Of a stretch of DNA of 17,409 nt, positions 1 to 7,926 are shown piece by piece (within the stretch, counting starts at the first letter, position 1; every line of letters begins with the position of its first letter). The stretch lies in NCBI GenBank assembly GCA_017534025.1, contig JAFWDF010000024.1:1-17409 (forward strand). The letters run 5' to 3'. The stretch comes from Bacillota bacterium. GTDB lineage: Bacteria > Bacillota > Clostridia > Peptostreptococcales > Anaerovoracaceae. The position numbers were made by a program, and so were the translations under genes. The notes beneath the pieces are model-generated. The model made no database searches. It worked only from the letters and a program-made list of their open reading frames with translations, and was not told the origin of the DNA.

Positions 1-755
1 AGGGCATGGTGCTCAAAGACGGCCGCAAGATGTCCAAGTCGGTCGGCAATGTTGTCAGCCCGTCCGCGATTATCGATCAGTACGGCGCGGATACGGCGCG
101 TCTCTTTATCCTGTTCGCAGCGCCGCCTGACAGAGATCTGGAATGGTCGGATACCGGTGTGGAAGGAAGCTACCGCTTCCTGAACCGCGTCTGGAGACTG
201 GTACTGGATACCGTGGAAGCGGATGACGGTTCGTTCAGCGGCGAAGTGAAGACGGACGCGGACAAGAGTCTGAACTATCAGATGAATGCCACGATCAAGC
301 GCGTATCCGACAGTATGAGCAACGGCCGGTTCAGCTTTAATACAGCGATCAGTTCCATCATGGAGCTGGTTAATGAAATGTACCGCTACAAGGAACTGGA
401 AGGGGCGGATCAGGCGCTGCTCAGAGCCTGCTGCGATACTCTGGTTCTGGTATTTTCTCCGTTTGTGCCGCATATCGGTGAGGAACTCTGGGAGAGACTC
501 GGTCACGGCACTTCTGTTTACTTTGAACCATGGCCGGAATACGACGAGGCGGCTCTGGTACTGGATACGGTGGAAATCGTGGTGCAGATGAACGGAAAGG
601 TAAAACACAGAATGAATGTAGACGCCAGTCTTTCCAGAGAAGCGCTCTCTGAACTGGTGCTGGCGGACAGCGACGTGCGGGCACTGATCGGTGACAGGGA
701 CGTAAAGAAGGTCATCGCGGTTCCGGGCAAGCTGGTGAATATAGTAGTAAAATAA
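1..755 (+). CDS. leuS: Leucyl-tRNA synthetase, C-terminal part (5' end outside window)
   Basis: Attaches leucine to tRNA(Leu) in the cytoplasm; class I aminoacyl-tRNA synthetase. Only the last 250 or so codons are present; the reading frame enters from the left edge (codons in phase with position 3). The KMSKS catalytic loop is intact at 27-41, in the context RKMSKSVGNVVSP, which is typical of LeuRS. After it come the helical anticodon-binding domain and a C-terminal tRNA-binding domain ending VKKVIAVPGKLVNIVVK, the usual LeuRS tail. The stop is at 753-755. The RNase J start follows after 13 nt, so the two are probably co-transcribed. The HIGH motif and editing domain lie upstream and cannot be checked. 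ValRS and IleRS share KMSKS, but the tail favours LeuRS. Confidence 0.96.
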   Translation, partial: GMVLKDGRKMSKSVGNVVSPSAIIDQYGADTARLFILFAAPPDRDLEWSDTGVEGSYRFLNRVWRLVLDTVEADDGSFSGEVKTDADKSLNYQMNATIKRVSDSMSNGRFSFNTAISSIMELVNEMYRYKELEGADQALLRACCDTLVLVFSPFVPHIGEELWERLGHGTSVYFEPWPEYDEAALVLDTVEIVVQMNGKVKHRMNVDASLSREALSELVLADSDVRALIGDRDVKKVIAVPGKLVNIVVK

Positions 756-768
756 CCGGAGGAACTTT

Positions 769-2466
769 TTGAGAACGAAAAATTACAGAGCGAGGGGGAA
801 AAATACTCCGCCGGCGGAGACCGTGCGGGTGATCCCTCTCGGGGGGCTGGATGAGATCGGAAAAAATATGACAGTCCTCGAATACAAAGATGAGATGCTC
901 ATCATTGACTGCGGCATGACTTTCCCGAGTGACGAAATGTACGGGATTGATATCGTTATTCCGGATATGTCCTATGTCGTGGAAAACGCGAATAAACTGA
1001 AAGGGGTAATCATTACCCACGGTCACGAGGACCATATCGGGGGAATTCCCTATCTGCTGAAACGGCTGAGTGTGCCGGTTTACGGAACGGCACTTACGCT
1101 GGGGCTGATCCAGAACAAACTGACGGAGCATGATCTCAGAGCGGACCTGAAAGAGATTATGCCCGGTGACCGGCTGCAGATCGGATCGTTTCGGATTGAA
1201 GTATTAAACATGACGCATTCCATCGCGGGGGCCTGCGCATTTGCCATTGATACCCCGGCCGGCGTCATTTTCCATACCGGAGATTTCAAGGTGGACTATA
1301 CACCGCTGAAAGGAGATCCCATCGATTTCCAGCGATTTGCGGAAATCGGACAGAGAGGCGTGCTGCTGCTGATGGCGGACAGCACCAACGTAGAGCGAAA
1401 AGGATATACCAAATCGGAAAAAATTGTCGCCGCTACGCTGGATAATATTTTCTCCACCACAAAGGGACGCATTATCGTCGCCACCTTTGCTTCCAATGTC
1501 AATCGTGTGCAGTACCTGATCGATCTGGCAGTGCAGCACAAAAGAAAAGTGGCCGTGTCCGGCCGCAGTATGATCAATATCGTTGCGATTGCTTCCGAAC
1601 TCGGTTATCTGGATGTGCCGGAGGGCACACTGATCGATATCAGCCGCATTAACAGTCTGCGGGACGATGAAGTGCTGCTGATCACAACCGGAAGCCAGGG
1701 CGAGCCGATGTCTGCTCTCACACGCATGGCGTCCAATGATCACAAGAATGTCAAAATCAAACCGGGGGATACGGTGGTGCTTTCCTCCAGTCCGATTCCG
1801 GGCAATGAAAAGACGATTACCAATGTCGTGAATAATCTCCTGGAAAAGGGTGCCAATGTCATTTATTCGGACATCGCTGATATTCACGTATCCGGCCACC
1901 CGTGCCAGGAGGAGCTGAAGCTGATTCATTCCCTGCTGAAGCCGAAGTATTTTGTGCCGGTGCACGGGGAATTCAAGCATCTGCATACCCATGCGGAGCT
2001 GGCAGAGAGCCTCGGCATGGATAAAGATCATATTTTCGTTCTTCATAACGGAAGTGTTCTGAAGCTGCGGGAAGACAAGGCGGAAACGGAGAAAACGGAT
2101 ATCCCGGCGGGCAGCGTCATGGTGGACGGACTGGGCGTCGGAGACGTTGGCAAAATCGTACTGCGGGACAGAAAGCTGCTGTCGGAAAGCGGCCTGATCA
2201 TCGTGGTGACGGCTGTGCAGCATGAAACCGGCCAGCTGATCACCGGACCGGAAATTATTTCCAGAGGATTCGTCTATGTAAGGGAATCCGAGGACCTGAT
2301 GAGCGCGGCGCGGGATGTGGTGGCCAATGCGCTGGATACCTGCCGCGAAAGGGGCCTGACCGACTGGTCATCCATGAAGAATTCCGTACGGGACGAGCTG
2401 CGGCAGTTCATTTATGAGCAGACCAAGAGAAGCCCGATCATTCTGCCGATCTTCCTGGAGGTATAA
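769..2466 (+). CDS. rnj: Ribonuclease J
   Basis: Metallo-beta-lactamase/beta-CASP ribonuclease with endonuclease and 5'-3' exonuclease activity, central to mRNA decay and rRNA maturation in Bacillota. The 565-residue length fits the family. Visible motifs are the zinc-binding HGHEDH at residues 84-89, THS at 149-151, HTGDFK at 169-174, beta-CASP DSTN at 204-207, TGSQGEP at 307-313, HVSGH at 373-377 and PVHGE at 397-401. The start is a TTG at 769, supported by GGAGGA at 758-763 with 5-nt spacing; there is no in-frame ATG before the conserved core. It follows leuS by 13 nt and precedes the M24 peptidase by 8 nt, suggesting one transcript. Only one copy is seen, so J1 versus J2 cannot be decided from this window. 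Confidence 0.97.
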   Translation: MRTKNYRARGKNTPPAETVRVIPLGGLDEIGKNMTVLEYKDEMLIIDCGMTFPSDEMYGIDIVIPDMSYVVENANKLKGVIITHGHEDHIGGIPYLLKRLSVPVYGTALTLGLIQNKLTEHDLRADLKEIMPGDRLQIGSFRIEVLNMTHSIAGACAFAIDTPAGVIFHTGDFKVDYTPLKGDPIDFQRFAEIGQRGVLLLMADSTNVERKGYTKSEKIVAATLDNIFSTTKGRIIVATFASNVNRVQYLIDLAVQHKRKVAVSGRSMINIVAIASELGYLDVPEGTLIDISRINSLRDDEVLLITTGSQGEPMSALTRMASNDHKNVKIKPGDTVVLSSSPIPGNEKTITNVVNNLLEKGANVIYSDIADIHVSGHPCQEELKLIHSLLKPKYFVPVHGEFKHLHTHAELAESLGMDKDHIFVLHNGSVLKLREDKAETEKTDIPAGSVMVDGLGVGDVGKIVLRDRKLLSESGLIIVVTAVQHETGQLITGPEIISRGFVYVRESEDLMSAARDVVANALDTCRERGLTDWSSMKNSVRDELRQFIYEQTKRSPIILPIFLEV

Positions 2467-2474
2467 TTACTGTA

Positions 2475-3560
2475 ATGGATCATAATCTGGAGAAGCGCCT
2501 GGACGGACGGATCAGCCGTGTTCGCGGGCGCATGAAAAAAGACGGAATAGAAGCTTTTCTGGTCCGTAAAAATGAAAATAAGTATTATCTGTCCCTGTTC
2601 CGGTCCACCTCTTTCGAGCTGGTTATTACAGAAGACAGAAATTATCTTGTCACGGATTTCCGTTATACAGAGGCCGCTTCGGCACTGGAACCCCTGTATC
2701 AGGTCGTTCGTGTGGACGCTTCCTATACGCTGCATGATTTCCTGAGGGAAAAGGGTTTTCAGGTCCTTGGGCTGGAATATAAAGAATCTTCCGTGGATTT
2801 TTACAACCGGCTGACGGAAGCTGTTCCGGATACGGAAGTACGGGCGTTTGACGGTGTAGTGGAAGATATCCGGGTTATCAAAGATGAAGCCGAGCAGGCG
2901 GATCTCCGCATGGCCGAGCACATCGGCGACCAGGCGTTTTCCTATATTCTGACGCAAATCCGTCCGGGGATCAGCGAGAAGGAAATCGCGCTGAAGCTGG
3001 AACTGAAGATGCGGGAGCTGGGGGCTTCCGGCCTGTCTTTTGATACGATCTGTGTATCAGGGGTTCGTTCTTCGCTGCCGCATGGCGGCCCGTCGGAAAA
3101 ACTGATCGAAAAAGGCGATCTGGTTACGATGGATTTCGGTTGTGTTTACAACGGATATTGTTCCGACATGACCCGTACCGTCGGAGTCGGTACACTGGAC
3201 AGCCGGCAGAAGGAGATCTACGAACTCGTTCTGAAAGCTCAGATGGCAGCCTGTGATTACATCCGGGCGGGGGTGTCTGCCGCAGATGCGGACCGGGCAG
3301 CCCGGAGTATTATCGAAGAAGCCGGCTATGGCGCGTATTTCGGACATGGACTGGGACACGGTACCGGACTGGAAATCCACGAAGCGCCGACAGCCAATCC
3401 AAGCAGTAAAGAGATTCTGCGCAGCGGCATGATGGTAACGGTAGAGCCCGGGATCTATCTGCCGGGCGAGTTCGGCGTAAGGATCGAAGACTTGTCGATT
3501 GTGGCTGATGATGGTATAATTAATATTACTGAATCGGAAAAACAACTGATCATAGTTTAA
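2475..3560 (+). CDS. pepP: Xaa-Pro aminopeptidase/dipeptidase, M24 family
   Basis: Cytoplasmic metallopeptidase that removes the N-terminal residue before proline, or splits Xaa-Pro dipeptides. It has 361 residues: an N-terminal creatinase-like domain (about 10-130) and a C-terminal pita-bread catalytic domain. Predicted dinuclear metal ligands are all present: D220 and D231 ([16 protein letters not shown]), H295 (HGLGHGTG), E324 (TVEPGIY) and E338 (RIED). H203 fits the substrate-binding histidine. The ATG is 8 nt after the RNase J stop. Its GGAGG (2457-2461) sits inside the rnj coding end with a rather long 13-nt spacing. The 3' end of this gene contains the promoter of efp. Aminopeptidase P versus prolidase cannot be settled by sequence alone. 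Confidence 0.94.
   Translation: MDHNLEKRLDGRISRVRGRMKKDGIEAFLVRKNENKYYLSLFRSTSFELVITEDRNYLVTDFRYTEAASALEPLYQVVRVDASYTLHDFLREKGFQVLGLEYKESSVDFYNRLTEAVPDTEVRAFDGVVEDIRVIKDEAEQADLRMAEHIGDQAFSYILTQIRPGISEKEIALKLELKMRELGASGLSFDTICVSGVRSSLPHGGPSEKLIEKGDLVTMDFGCVYNGYCSDMTRTVGVGTLDSRQKEIYELVLKAQMAACDYIRAGVSAADADRAARSIIEEAGYGAYFGHGLGHGTGLEIHEAPTANPSSKEILRSGMMVTVEPGIYLPGEFGVRIEDLSIVADDGIINITESEKQLIIV
3492..3520 (+). promoter_or_regulatory. Sigma-A promoter of efp, inside the pepP coding end
   Basis: TTGTCG at 3492-3497, exactly 17 nt spacing, then TATAAT at 3515-3520. TG at 3512-3513, one base before the -10, gives an extended -10. Transcription would start near 3527, still within the last codons of the peptidase gene and about 70 nt before the efp start. 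The perfect -10 and ideal spacing make this one of the most convincing promoters in the window. Confidence 0.8.
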
Positions 3561-3597
3561 AACAACACAGATAATCATTAGTACGGAGGATTTTGAA

Positions 3598-4167
3598 ATG
3601 ATATTTGCAGGTGATTTCAGAAAAGGCATGACGTTTGAGATCAATGGGGAACCGCATGTTATCCTGGATTTTCAGCATGTAAAACCGGGCAAGGGTGCAG
3701 CGTTCGTCAGAACAAAGTATAAGAATATTCTCACCGGGGCTACCAGAGAAGAAGCGTTTAACCCGAATGACAAATTCCCGAAAGCGCACATCGAGACAAA
3801 GACCATGCAGTATCTTTACAGCGACGGCGAACTGTACTATTTCATGGATACCGATACCTATGATCAGGTTCCTCTTGCGTTTGATATGGTAGAAGATGCG
3901 ATCAAGTATCTCCGTGAAAATGATATGGCAACCGTGAAGTTCTACAAGGATAATGCTTTCCTGGTGGAAGCACCGAATTTTGTGGATCTGAAGGTTATTG
4001 AAACGGAACCTGGCGTAAAGGGTAATACTGCGACGAATGTTACCAAGGCGGCCACTGTGGAAACGGGCGCTGTAATTCAGGTACCGATTTTCATCGAAGA
4101 GGGTGAATTGATTCAGATCGATACCAGAACCGGTGAATACCTCGGAAGAGCGAAGGGTGACAAGTAA
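3598..4167 (+). CDS. efp: Elongation factor P
   Basis: Translation factor that relieves ribosomes stalled on polyproline stretches. At 189 residues it is slightly longer than the usual 185 or so. The three beta-barrel domains read clearly. The domain I loop KPGKGAAF places the modifiable lysine at K32, the position that carries 5-aminopentanol in B. subtilis, and P30 is present as in that type. The conserved ending [12 protein letters not shown] is followed by a short KGDK extension. The start is set by GGAGGA at 3585-3590, 7 nt before the ATG. It is the only gene here flanked by both a strong dedicated promoter and a strong terminator, so it probably makes an abundant monocistronic mRNA as well as receiving read-through from pepP. 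Confidence 0.98.
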   Translation: MIFAGDFRKGMTFEINGEPHVILDFQHVKPGKGAAFVRTKYKNILTGATREEAFNPNDKFPKAHIETKTMQYLYSDGELYYFMDTDTYDQVPLAFDMVEDAIKYLRENDMATVKFYKDNAFLVEAPNFVDLKVIETEPGVKGNTATNVTKAATVETGAVIQVPIFIEEGELIQIDTRTGEYLGRAKGDK

Positions 4168-4186
4168 GCGGCGAACTGTGTATATC

Positions 4187-4226
4187 AAGCTGTTTCAGGG
4201 CTTCTGGCTCTTGAGACAGCTTTTTT
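4187..4226 (+). terminator. Intrinsic terminator after efp
   Basis: A 10-bp stem pairs 4187-4196 (AAGCTGTTTC) with 4213-4222 (GAGACAGCTT) with a single G-T wobble. The loop can form a further short GGGC/GCTC helix. A run of six T (4221-4226) follows directly. It lies 20 nt after the efp stop and has all parts of a Rho-independent terminator. Confidence 0.9.
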
Positions 4227-4285
4227 GCTGAATCCGTGGAGAAACCGCAAGGACCCGGCCTCCACGAAACCGGAGAGGAAACATT

Positions 4286-5347
4286 ATGGCAAAAGAAAAG
4301 AAGAAAAAGAGCTGGAAGTTCAGGATTTACCGGTTCCTGATCATATTGCTGATCCTGCTTCTGCTGGCCGGTTTTGCGGGCATTCGTGTTACAAGGATGC
4401 TGCATGAGCCGATGGACAGCAGTTCCAAGGAAACCGTGCAGGTAGAGATCCCGAAGGGAAGCGCAACGGTGAAAATCGGACAGATTCTGGAGGATGAAGG
4501 GATCATTTCCAGTTCTCTGCTGTTCCGGATTGCCACCCGGCTGGACGGAGATGCCGATTATAAGGCGGGCACATACAGCCTGTCGCCATCCATGACGATG
4601 AATGAAATCCGGAAAACACTTCTGGAAGGCAGTGATGATACCAATACTGTACAGCTGGTGATTCCGGAAGGGTTTACTTTGAAGGATATCGCGGCGGAAG
4701 CAGAGAAAGCCGGCGTCTGCAAGGCGGATGCCTTCCTGAAGGCGGCCGCGAGCGGAACGGTCCAGTTCAAGTACCTGGACCAGACCCTGCAGGGTGAAAA
4801 ACGCCTTGAAGGATTCCTGTATCCGGATACCTATGAAGTATACCGCGGGGATGATCCGGTGAATGTGATCAATAAGATGCTGGCCCGCTTTGAAGAAAAA
4901 TACGATGCGATTGTGGCGGCTTCTTCCGGCAGCCCGGTTCTCAGCAAATACAATACGCTGCAGATTGTGACCGTGGCATCCCTGATTGAACGGGAGGCGT
5001 TCCTGGATCAGGACCGCGCGCCGATTGCCAGTGTTATATATAACAGGCTGGACGCGGGAATGAAACTGCAGTTCAATACGACCGTCGAATATATTCTCGG
5101 GGAGATCCGGGATCTGACGTATGCGGATCTGGAGATCGATAATCCTTACAATACGTATTACTATGCAGGCCTTCCTGTAGGACCGATTGCGTCACCGGGC
5201 GAAGAGTCCCTGAAAGCTGCCGTCAATCCGGCGGATACACAGTACATGTATTTCGTAACCAGTGATAAGGGCGATAATTCGATGGCGTTTTCCGTGACGT
5301 ATGAAGATTTCCTGAAGGATAAGGAAGCCTGGCAGGCTTCGCGCTGA
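4286..5347 (+). CDS. mltG: Endolytic murein transglycosylase MltG (YceG-like)
   Basis: Membrane-anchored lytic transglycosylase that cuts nascent peptidoglycan strands and sets glycan length. It has 353 residues. A basic cytoplasmic N-terminus (about 3-15) is followed by one membrane helix at about 16-36 and then an extracytoplasmic LysM-like part (PEGFTLKDIA, 127-136). The catalytic YceG domain has the predicted catalytic glutamate E235 in ASLIEREAF, the VIYNRL motif at 250-255, and the family signature NPYNTYYYAGLPVGPIASPG at 286-305. GGAGAGG (4272-4278) precedes the ATG at 4286. I see no promoter in the 60 nt after the efp terminator, so expression may rely on read-through or a weak promoter. 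In B. subtilis the orthologue (yrrL) sits before yrrM-yrrN-yrrO, the same order as here. Confidence 0.95.
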   Translation: MAKEKKKKSWKFRIYRFLIILLILLLLAGFAGIRVTRMLHEPMDSSSKETVQVEIPKGSATVKIGQILEDEGIISSSLLFRIATRLDGDADYKAGTYSLSPSMTMNEIRKTLLEGSDDTNTVQLVIPEGFTLKDIAAEAEKAGVCKADAFLKAAASGTVQFKYLDQTLQGEKRLEGFLYPDTYEVYRGDDPVNVINKMLARFEEKYDAIVAASSGSPVLSKYNTLQIVTVASLIEREAFLDQDRAPIASVIYNRLDAGMKLQFNTTVEYILGEIRDLTYADLEIDNPYNTYYYAGLPVGPIASPGEESLKAAVNPADTQYMYFVTSDKGDNSMAFSVTYEDFLKDKEAWQASR

Positions 5348-5350
5348 GGG

Positions 5351-5551
5351 TGAGGCTGACAGGTAAAAGCTGCTGCGGGTCTGCGGTTCCGGCTTTTCCG
5401 GACCCGCTCCCGCTCAGCCTCAGCGCAGCGGTACTAAGCCGCTGTCATCGCTGAAATCCTGGAAGCTCGCCACCGGCTAAGGACCGGCGCTTCGGATGGT
5501 CCGGAAAGCCGGAACCGCAGACTCGCAGGCAGGCAATCCCGTTCAGCCTCA
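5351..5551. repeat. Large interrupted palindrome (imperfect inverted repeat, about 200 bp)
   Basis: Outer arms TGAGGCTGA (5351-5359) and TCAGCCTCA (5543-5551) are exact complements. After an unpaired stretch, 5369-5403 pairs with 5499-5534. The core arms 5379-5403 and 5499-5522 give 24 pairs with a single bulged T at 5397; the flank 5369-5378/5523-5534 adds ten pairs including one G-T, with two bulged G. CCG (5404-5406) can pair with CGG (5493-5495). The roughly 90-nt interior contains hairpin 5426-5444 (CAGCGG, loop TACTAAG, CCGCTG). It also contains 5462-5471 pairing with 5486-5493 around a two-base bulge; this competes with the CCG/CGG pair for C5493. The left end abuts the mltG stop. It could be a MITE-like or REP-like element, a structured RNA, or an mRNA 3'-end stabiliser. 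Confidence 0.85.
5413..5454. repeat. 21-bp repeat units, copy A (two units)
   Basis: First unit CTCAGCCTCAGCGCAGCGGT plus A (5413-5433), then a diverged unit starting CTAAGCCGCTGT (5434-5454). The junction forms the hairpin CAGCGG-TACTAAG-CCGCTG at 5426-5444. It lies in the interior of the large palindrome and recurs almost exactly as copy B 129 bp downstream. Confidence 0.8.
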
Positions 5552-5603
5552 GCGCAGCGGGACTCAGCCTCGGTACAGCGGTACTAAGCCGCTGCCGTCG
5601 CTG
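5542..5603. repeat. 21-bp repeat units, copy B (three units)
   Basis: Units begin at 5542 (TTCAGCCTCAGCGCAGCGGG), 5563 (CTCAGCCTCGGTACAGCGGT) and 5584 (CTAAGCCGCTGCCGTCGCTG). Relative to copy A one middle unit has been gained. The same CAGCGG-TACTAAG-CCGCTG hairpin recurs at 5576-5594. The first unit doubles as the right outer arm of the large palindrome. The array ends 20 nt before the trmR ribosome binding site. Confidence 0.8.
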
Positions 5604-5635
5604 CTATTTTACTGGAACGGAATGGAGTACTACTA

Positions 5636-6313
5636 TTGCAGGGCAGACATATTATCAATCCCGTGATTACAGATTACACGGATGTCTTATACCGGCCTCT
5701 GAGTCCGGATCTGGAGAAGCTTCGTGCAGAAGCGGAGGAAGAGAACCTGCCGGTGATCCTGAAGGATACGGAGCGGGCGCTGGCGGTACTTCTGCGCATG
5801 CGGAAGCCGGCCAGAGTCCTGGAAATCGGAACCCTGGTGGGGTATTCGGCCTGCTGTTTTGCCGCCTTGTGCGGACCGGATACGGAGATCGTGACACTGG
5901 AACGGGATCCGGAGATGGTGCGGCGGGCACAGCGCAATATAGAGGCGCTGGGTTACCGGGCGCAGGTTCACATTGTGGAAGGCGATGCGCGGGAGACGAT
6001 TGCCGGACTGGATGGTCCTTTTGAAGTTGTGTTTATTGACGCCGGGAAGAGTCATTACCGGGAATACTGGGATGCCGTTCTGCCGCTTTGTGCGGACGGG
6101 GCGGTGATCGTCTGCGACAATGTTCTCATGCGCGGCGCGGTGGTTTCGGAAGACTATGATTCCGTGCCCCGCAGGCACCGTACCAGCATCCGCAGGATGC
6201 GGGCATTTCTTGAGTATATCACCGGGACAGAAGATGCGGAGACCGCTGTGCTGACAGCGGGGGACGGACTGGCGGTATCGGTGGTGCGCCGGGGCGGCAG
6301 CGGCTCTTCATGA
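5636..6313 (+). CDS. trmR: tRNA 5-hydroxyuridine O-methyltransferase (class I SAM-dependent)
   Basis: Probably methylates 5-hydroxyuridine at tRNA wobble position 34 to 5-methoxyuridine, the activity known for B. subtilis TrmR (YrrM). It has 225 residues, close to the 217 or so of YrrM. SAM-binding motif I is VLEIGTLVGY at 61-70, the ribose-binding acid is probably E89, GDA is at 116-118, and predicted Mg ligands are D135 (FIDAGK), D161 and N162 (CDNVL). The start is a TTG at 5636 with GGAG at 5624-5627, 8 nt away; a later GTG is possible but would cut conserved N-terminal sequence. The stop overlaps the region of the next gene's ribosome binding site. The family also contains catechol O-methyltransferases, but position between mltG and a U32 gene favours TrmR. 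Confidence 0.85.
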   Translation: MQGRHIINPVITDYTDVLYRPLSPDLEKLRAEAEEENLPVILKDTERALAVLLRMRKPARVLEIGTLVGYSACCFAALCGPDTEIVTLERDPEMVRRAQRNIEALGYRAQVHIVEGDARETIAGLDGPFEVVFIDAGKSHYREYWDAVLPLCADGAVIVCDNVLMRGAVVSEDYDSVPRRHRTSIRRMRAFLEYITGTEDAETAVLTAGDGLAVSVVRRGGSGSS

Positions 6314-6324
6314 AGGGTAAGAAT

Positions 6325-7554
6325 ATGAAAAAAATAGAATTGCTGGCTCCTGCCGGCGATCCGGAAAAACTGAAGATTGCAGTAGATTACGGGGCGGATG
6401 CCGTGTATTTCGGCGGCGCCGGGTTTTCTCTGCGTGCAGGTGCAGGCAATTTCACAGTAGAGGAAATGCTGGAGGGCGTCCGGTACGCGCATGAACACGG
6501 CTGTGCCGTATACATGACCATTAATATCTTTGCTCATAATGAAGATATCCGGCAGCTTCCGGAGTTTCTGGAATCCATCCGGGAGGTCGAAATCGATGCA
6601 TTTCTGGTTTCCGATCCCGGTGTGATGCGGCTGCTTCTAAGGCATCGTCCGGGAGCGGTGATTCATCTGAGCACACAGGCAAATACGACGAATTATGAAA
6701 CGGCTCTGTTCTGGTATGATCTGGGGGTGCGCCGCATTGTGGCTGCCAGGGAAATGTCGCTGGAGGAGCTGCGGGAGTTCCGGCGCAGTCTGCCGGAAGA
6801 TATGGAAATTGAAGTTTTCGTGCACGGCGCCATGTGCATTTCCTATTCCGGCCGCTGCCTGCTGAGCAACTTTATGACCGGCAGGGACGCCAACCGGGGC
6901 GCCTGTGCCCATCCGTGCCGCTGGAGTTATTCCCTGGTGGAGGAAAAGCGGCCGGGAGAATATTTCCCGGTGGAAGAGGATGCCCGCGGAACGTATTTCT
7001 TCAACTCAAAAGATCTGTGCATGGTAGAATACCTGCCGGACTTGATCGAAGCCGGCGTCGCGTCTGCCAAGATCGAGGGGCGGATGAAATCCATTTTCTA
7101 TCTCGCCACTGTGCTGCGGGTTTACCGGACCGCCATTGACAGTTATTACGCCGATCCGGAGCATTACCGCTTCCGGAAGGAGTGGCTGGAGGAACTGTCC
7201 AAGGCGAGCCACCGGCACTTCACCACCGGCTTTTTCTTTGAACGTCCCGATCAGGAATCACAGAATTATGATTCCAGCGCCTATATCCGGGAATACGAGT
7301 TTATCGGTATTGTCAGGGAGTATGACCCGGAAACCGGAACGGCACTGGTGGAACAGCGTAATAATTTCCGTGTCGGCGATTCCATTGAAGTGTTCGGGCC
7401 GGGCAGCGCCGGATTTTTCCCGATGACGGTGGAATCCATGATCAATGAAGAAGGGGAGAGCATCCAGGTAGCTCCTCATGCCCAGCAGCTGGTCACCATG
7501 CCGGTGAAGCATCCTGTAAGGCCGGGATATATGCTGCGGCGGGCAAGGAAGTGA
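6325..7554 (+). CDS. trhP: U32 family protein, tRNA wobble-uridine hydroxylation enzyme (TrhP-like)
   Basis: Annotated by family as collagenase-like peptidase U32, but relatives TrhP/YrrN/YrrO carry out prephenate-dependent 5-hydroxylation of tRNA U34, the step before TrmR. It has 409 residues from the ATG at 6325. That start is supported by AAGGG (6313-6317, 7-nt spacing) and the typical MKKIELLAPAGDPEKL opening; an ATG at 6310 would add five residues. The U32 signature is at about 164-185 (EVFVHGAMCISYSGRCLLSNF). Four cysteines, C171, C178, C194 and C198, form the Cx6Cx15Cx3C pattern proposed to hold an iron-sulfur cluster. KIEGRMKS follows further on. B. subtilis has two adjacent U32 genes; only the longer type is here. 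Confidence 0.88.
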   Translation: MKKIELLAPAGDPEKLKIAVDYGADAVYFGGAGFSLRAGAGNFTVEEMLEGVRYAHEHGCAVYMTINIFAHNEDIRQLPEFLESIREVEIDAFLVSDPGVMRLLLRHRPGAVIHLSTQANTTNYETALFWYDLGVRRIVAAREMSLEELREFRRSLPEDMEIEVFVHGAMCISYSGRCLLSNFMTGRDANRGACAHPCRWSYSLVEEKRPGEYFPVEEDARGTYFFNSKDLCMVEYLPDLIEAGVASAKIEGRMKSIFYLATVLRVYRTAIDSYYADPEHYRFRKEWLEELSKASHRHFTTGFFFERPDQESQNYDSSAYIREYEFIGIVREYDPETGTALVEQRNNFRVGDSIEVFGPGSAGFFPMTVESMINEEGESIQVAPHAQQLVTMPVKHPVRPGYMLRRARK

Positions 7555-7563
7555 GGTGCGCGC

Positions 7564-7911
7564 ATGAGTGAGATCACAGAAGAAATCATGGTGTCTGAGG
7601 AAGAGGTGGCCAGGCTGGCCCATGAGGCTGCGCTGGATACAAAAGGAATCAGTGCCACGGTGCCGGGCATTACGGATGCGATTAATAAGAATATTCTGGG
7701 GAAATCCGCCGAACTGGACGGGATCCGCGTGGATGTCGAGGACGGACTGGTTTCGCTGGAATTGTATGTGGAAGTCGTATATGGGGTCAAAATCCCTTCC
7801 GCCGCCTGGAAGCTGCAGGAAAATGTGAAGAAGCGGATCGAGCAGGAAACCGGATATAAAGTGGATCGTGTTAATGTTCATGTGCAGCGCGTCCGGTTCG
7901 GGGCCGAATGA
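7564..7911 (+). CDS. Asp23/Gls24 family envelope stress response protein
   Basis: Small acidic cytoplasmic protein of 115 residues covering one complete Asp23/Gls24 domain. The family hallmarks are visible: an N-terminal EEVARLAHEAALDTKGI segment, the central VDVEDGLVSLELYVEVVYG strand region, PSAAWKLQENVKKRIEQ, and the C-terminal TGYKVDRVNVHVQRV. GAGG at 7553-7556 overlaps the trhP stop, 7 nt before the ATG, so translation is probably coupled. In staphylococci Asp23 is tethered to the membrane by AmaP; no AmaP-like gene is next to it here. Position just before nusB is common in Clostridia. The precise role outside cell-envelope stress is not known. Confidence 0.93.
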   Translation: MSEITEEIMVSEEEVARLAHEAALDTKGISATVPGITDAINKNILGKSAELDGIRVDVEDGLVSLELYVEVVYGVKIPSAAWKLQENVKKRIEQETGYKVDRVNVHVQRVRFGAE

Positions 7912-7926
7912 TCCCGGAGGAGAACA

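Larger units (their letters stand above)
5348..5635. other. 288-bp gene-free gap between mltG and trmR, filled by repeat structure
   Basis: I find no convincing coding sequence. Almost the whole gap is an interrupted palindrome (5351-5551) plus repeat units (5413-5454 and 5542-5603), listed separately. Only the last 30 bases look like an ordinary leader, with GGAG at 5624-5627 serving the trmR TTG start. I see no T-tract or convincing promoter. Confidence 0.8.

Noticed and set aside
5032..5045. Perfect 14-bp palindrome TGTTATATATAACA
   Set aside because: Lies inside mltG and encodes the conserved SVIYN part of the YceG domain, so protein sequence explains it.
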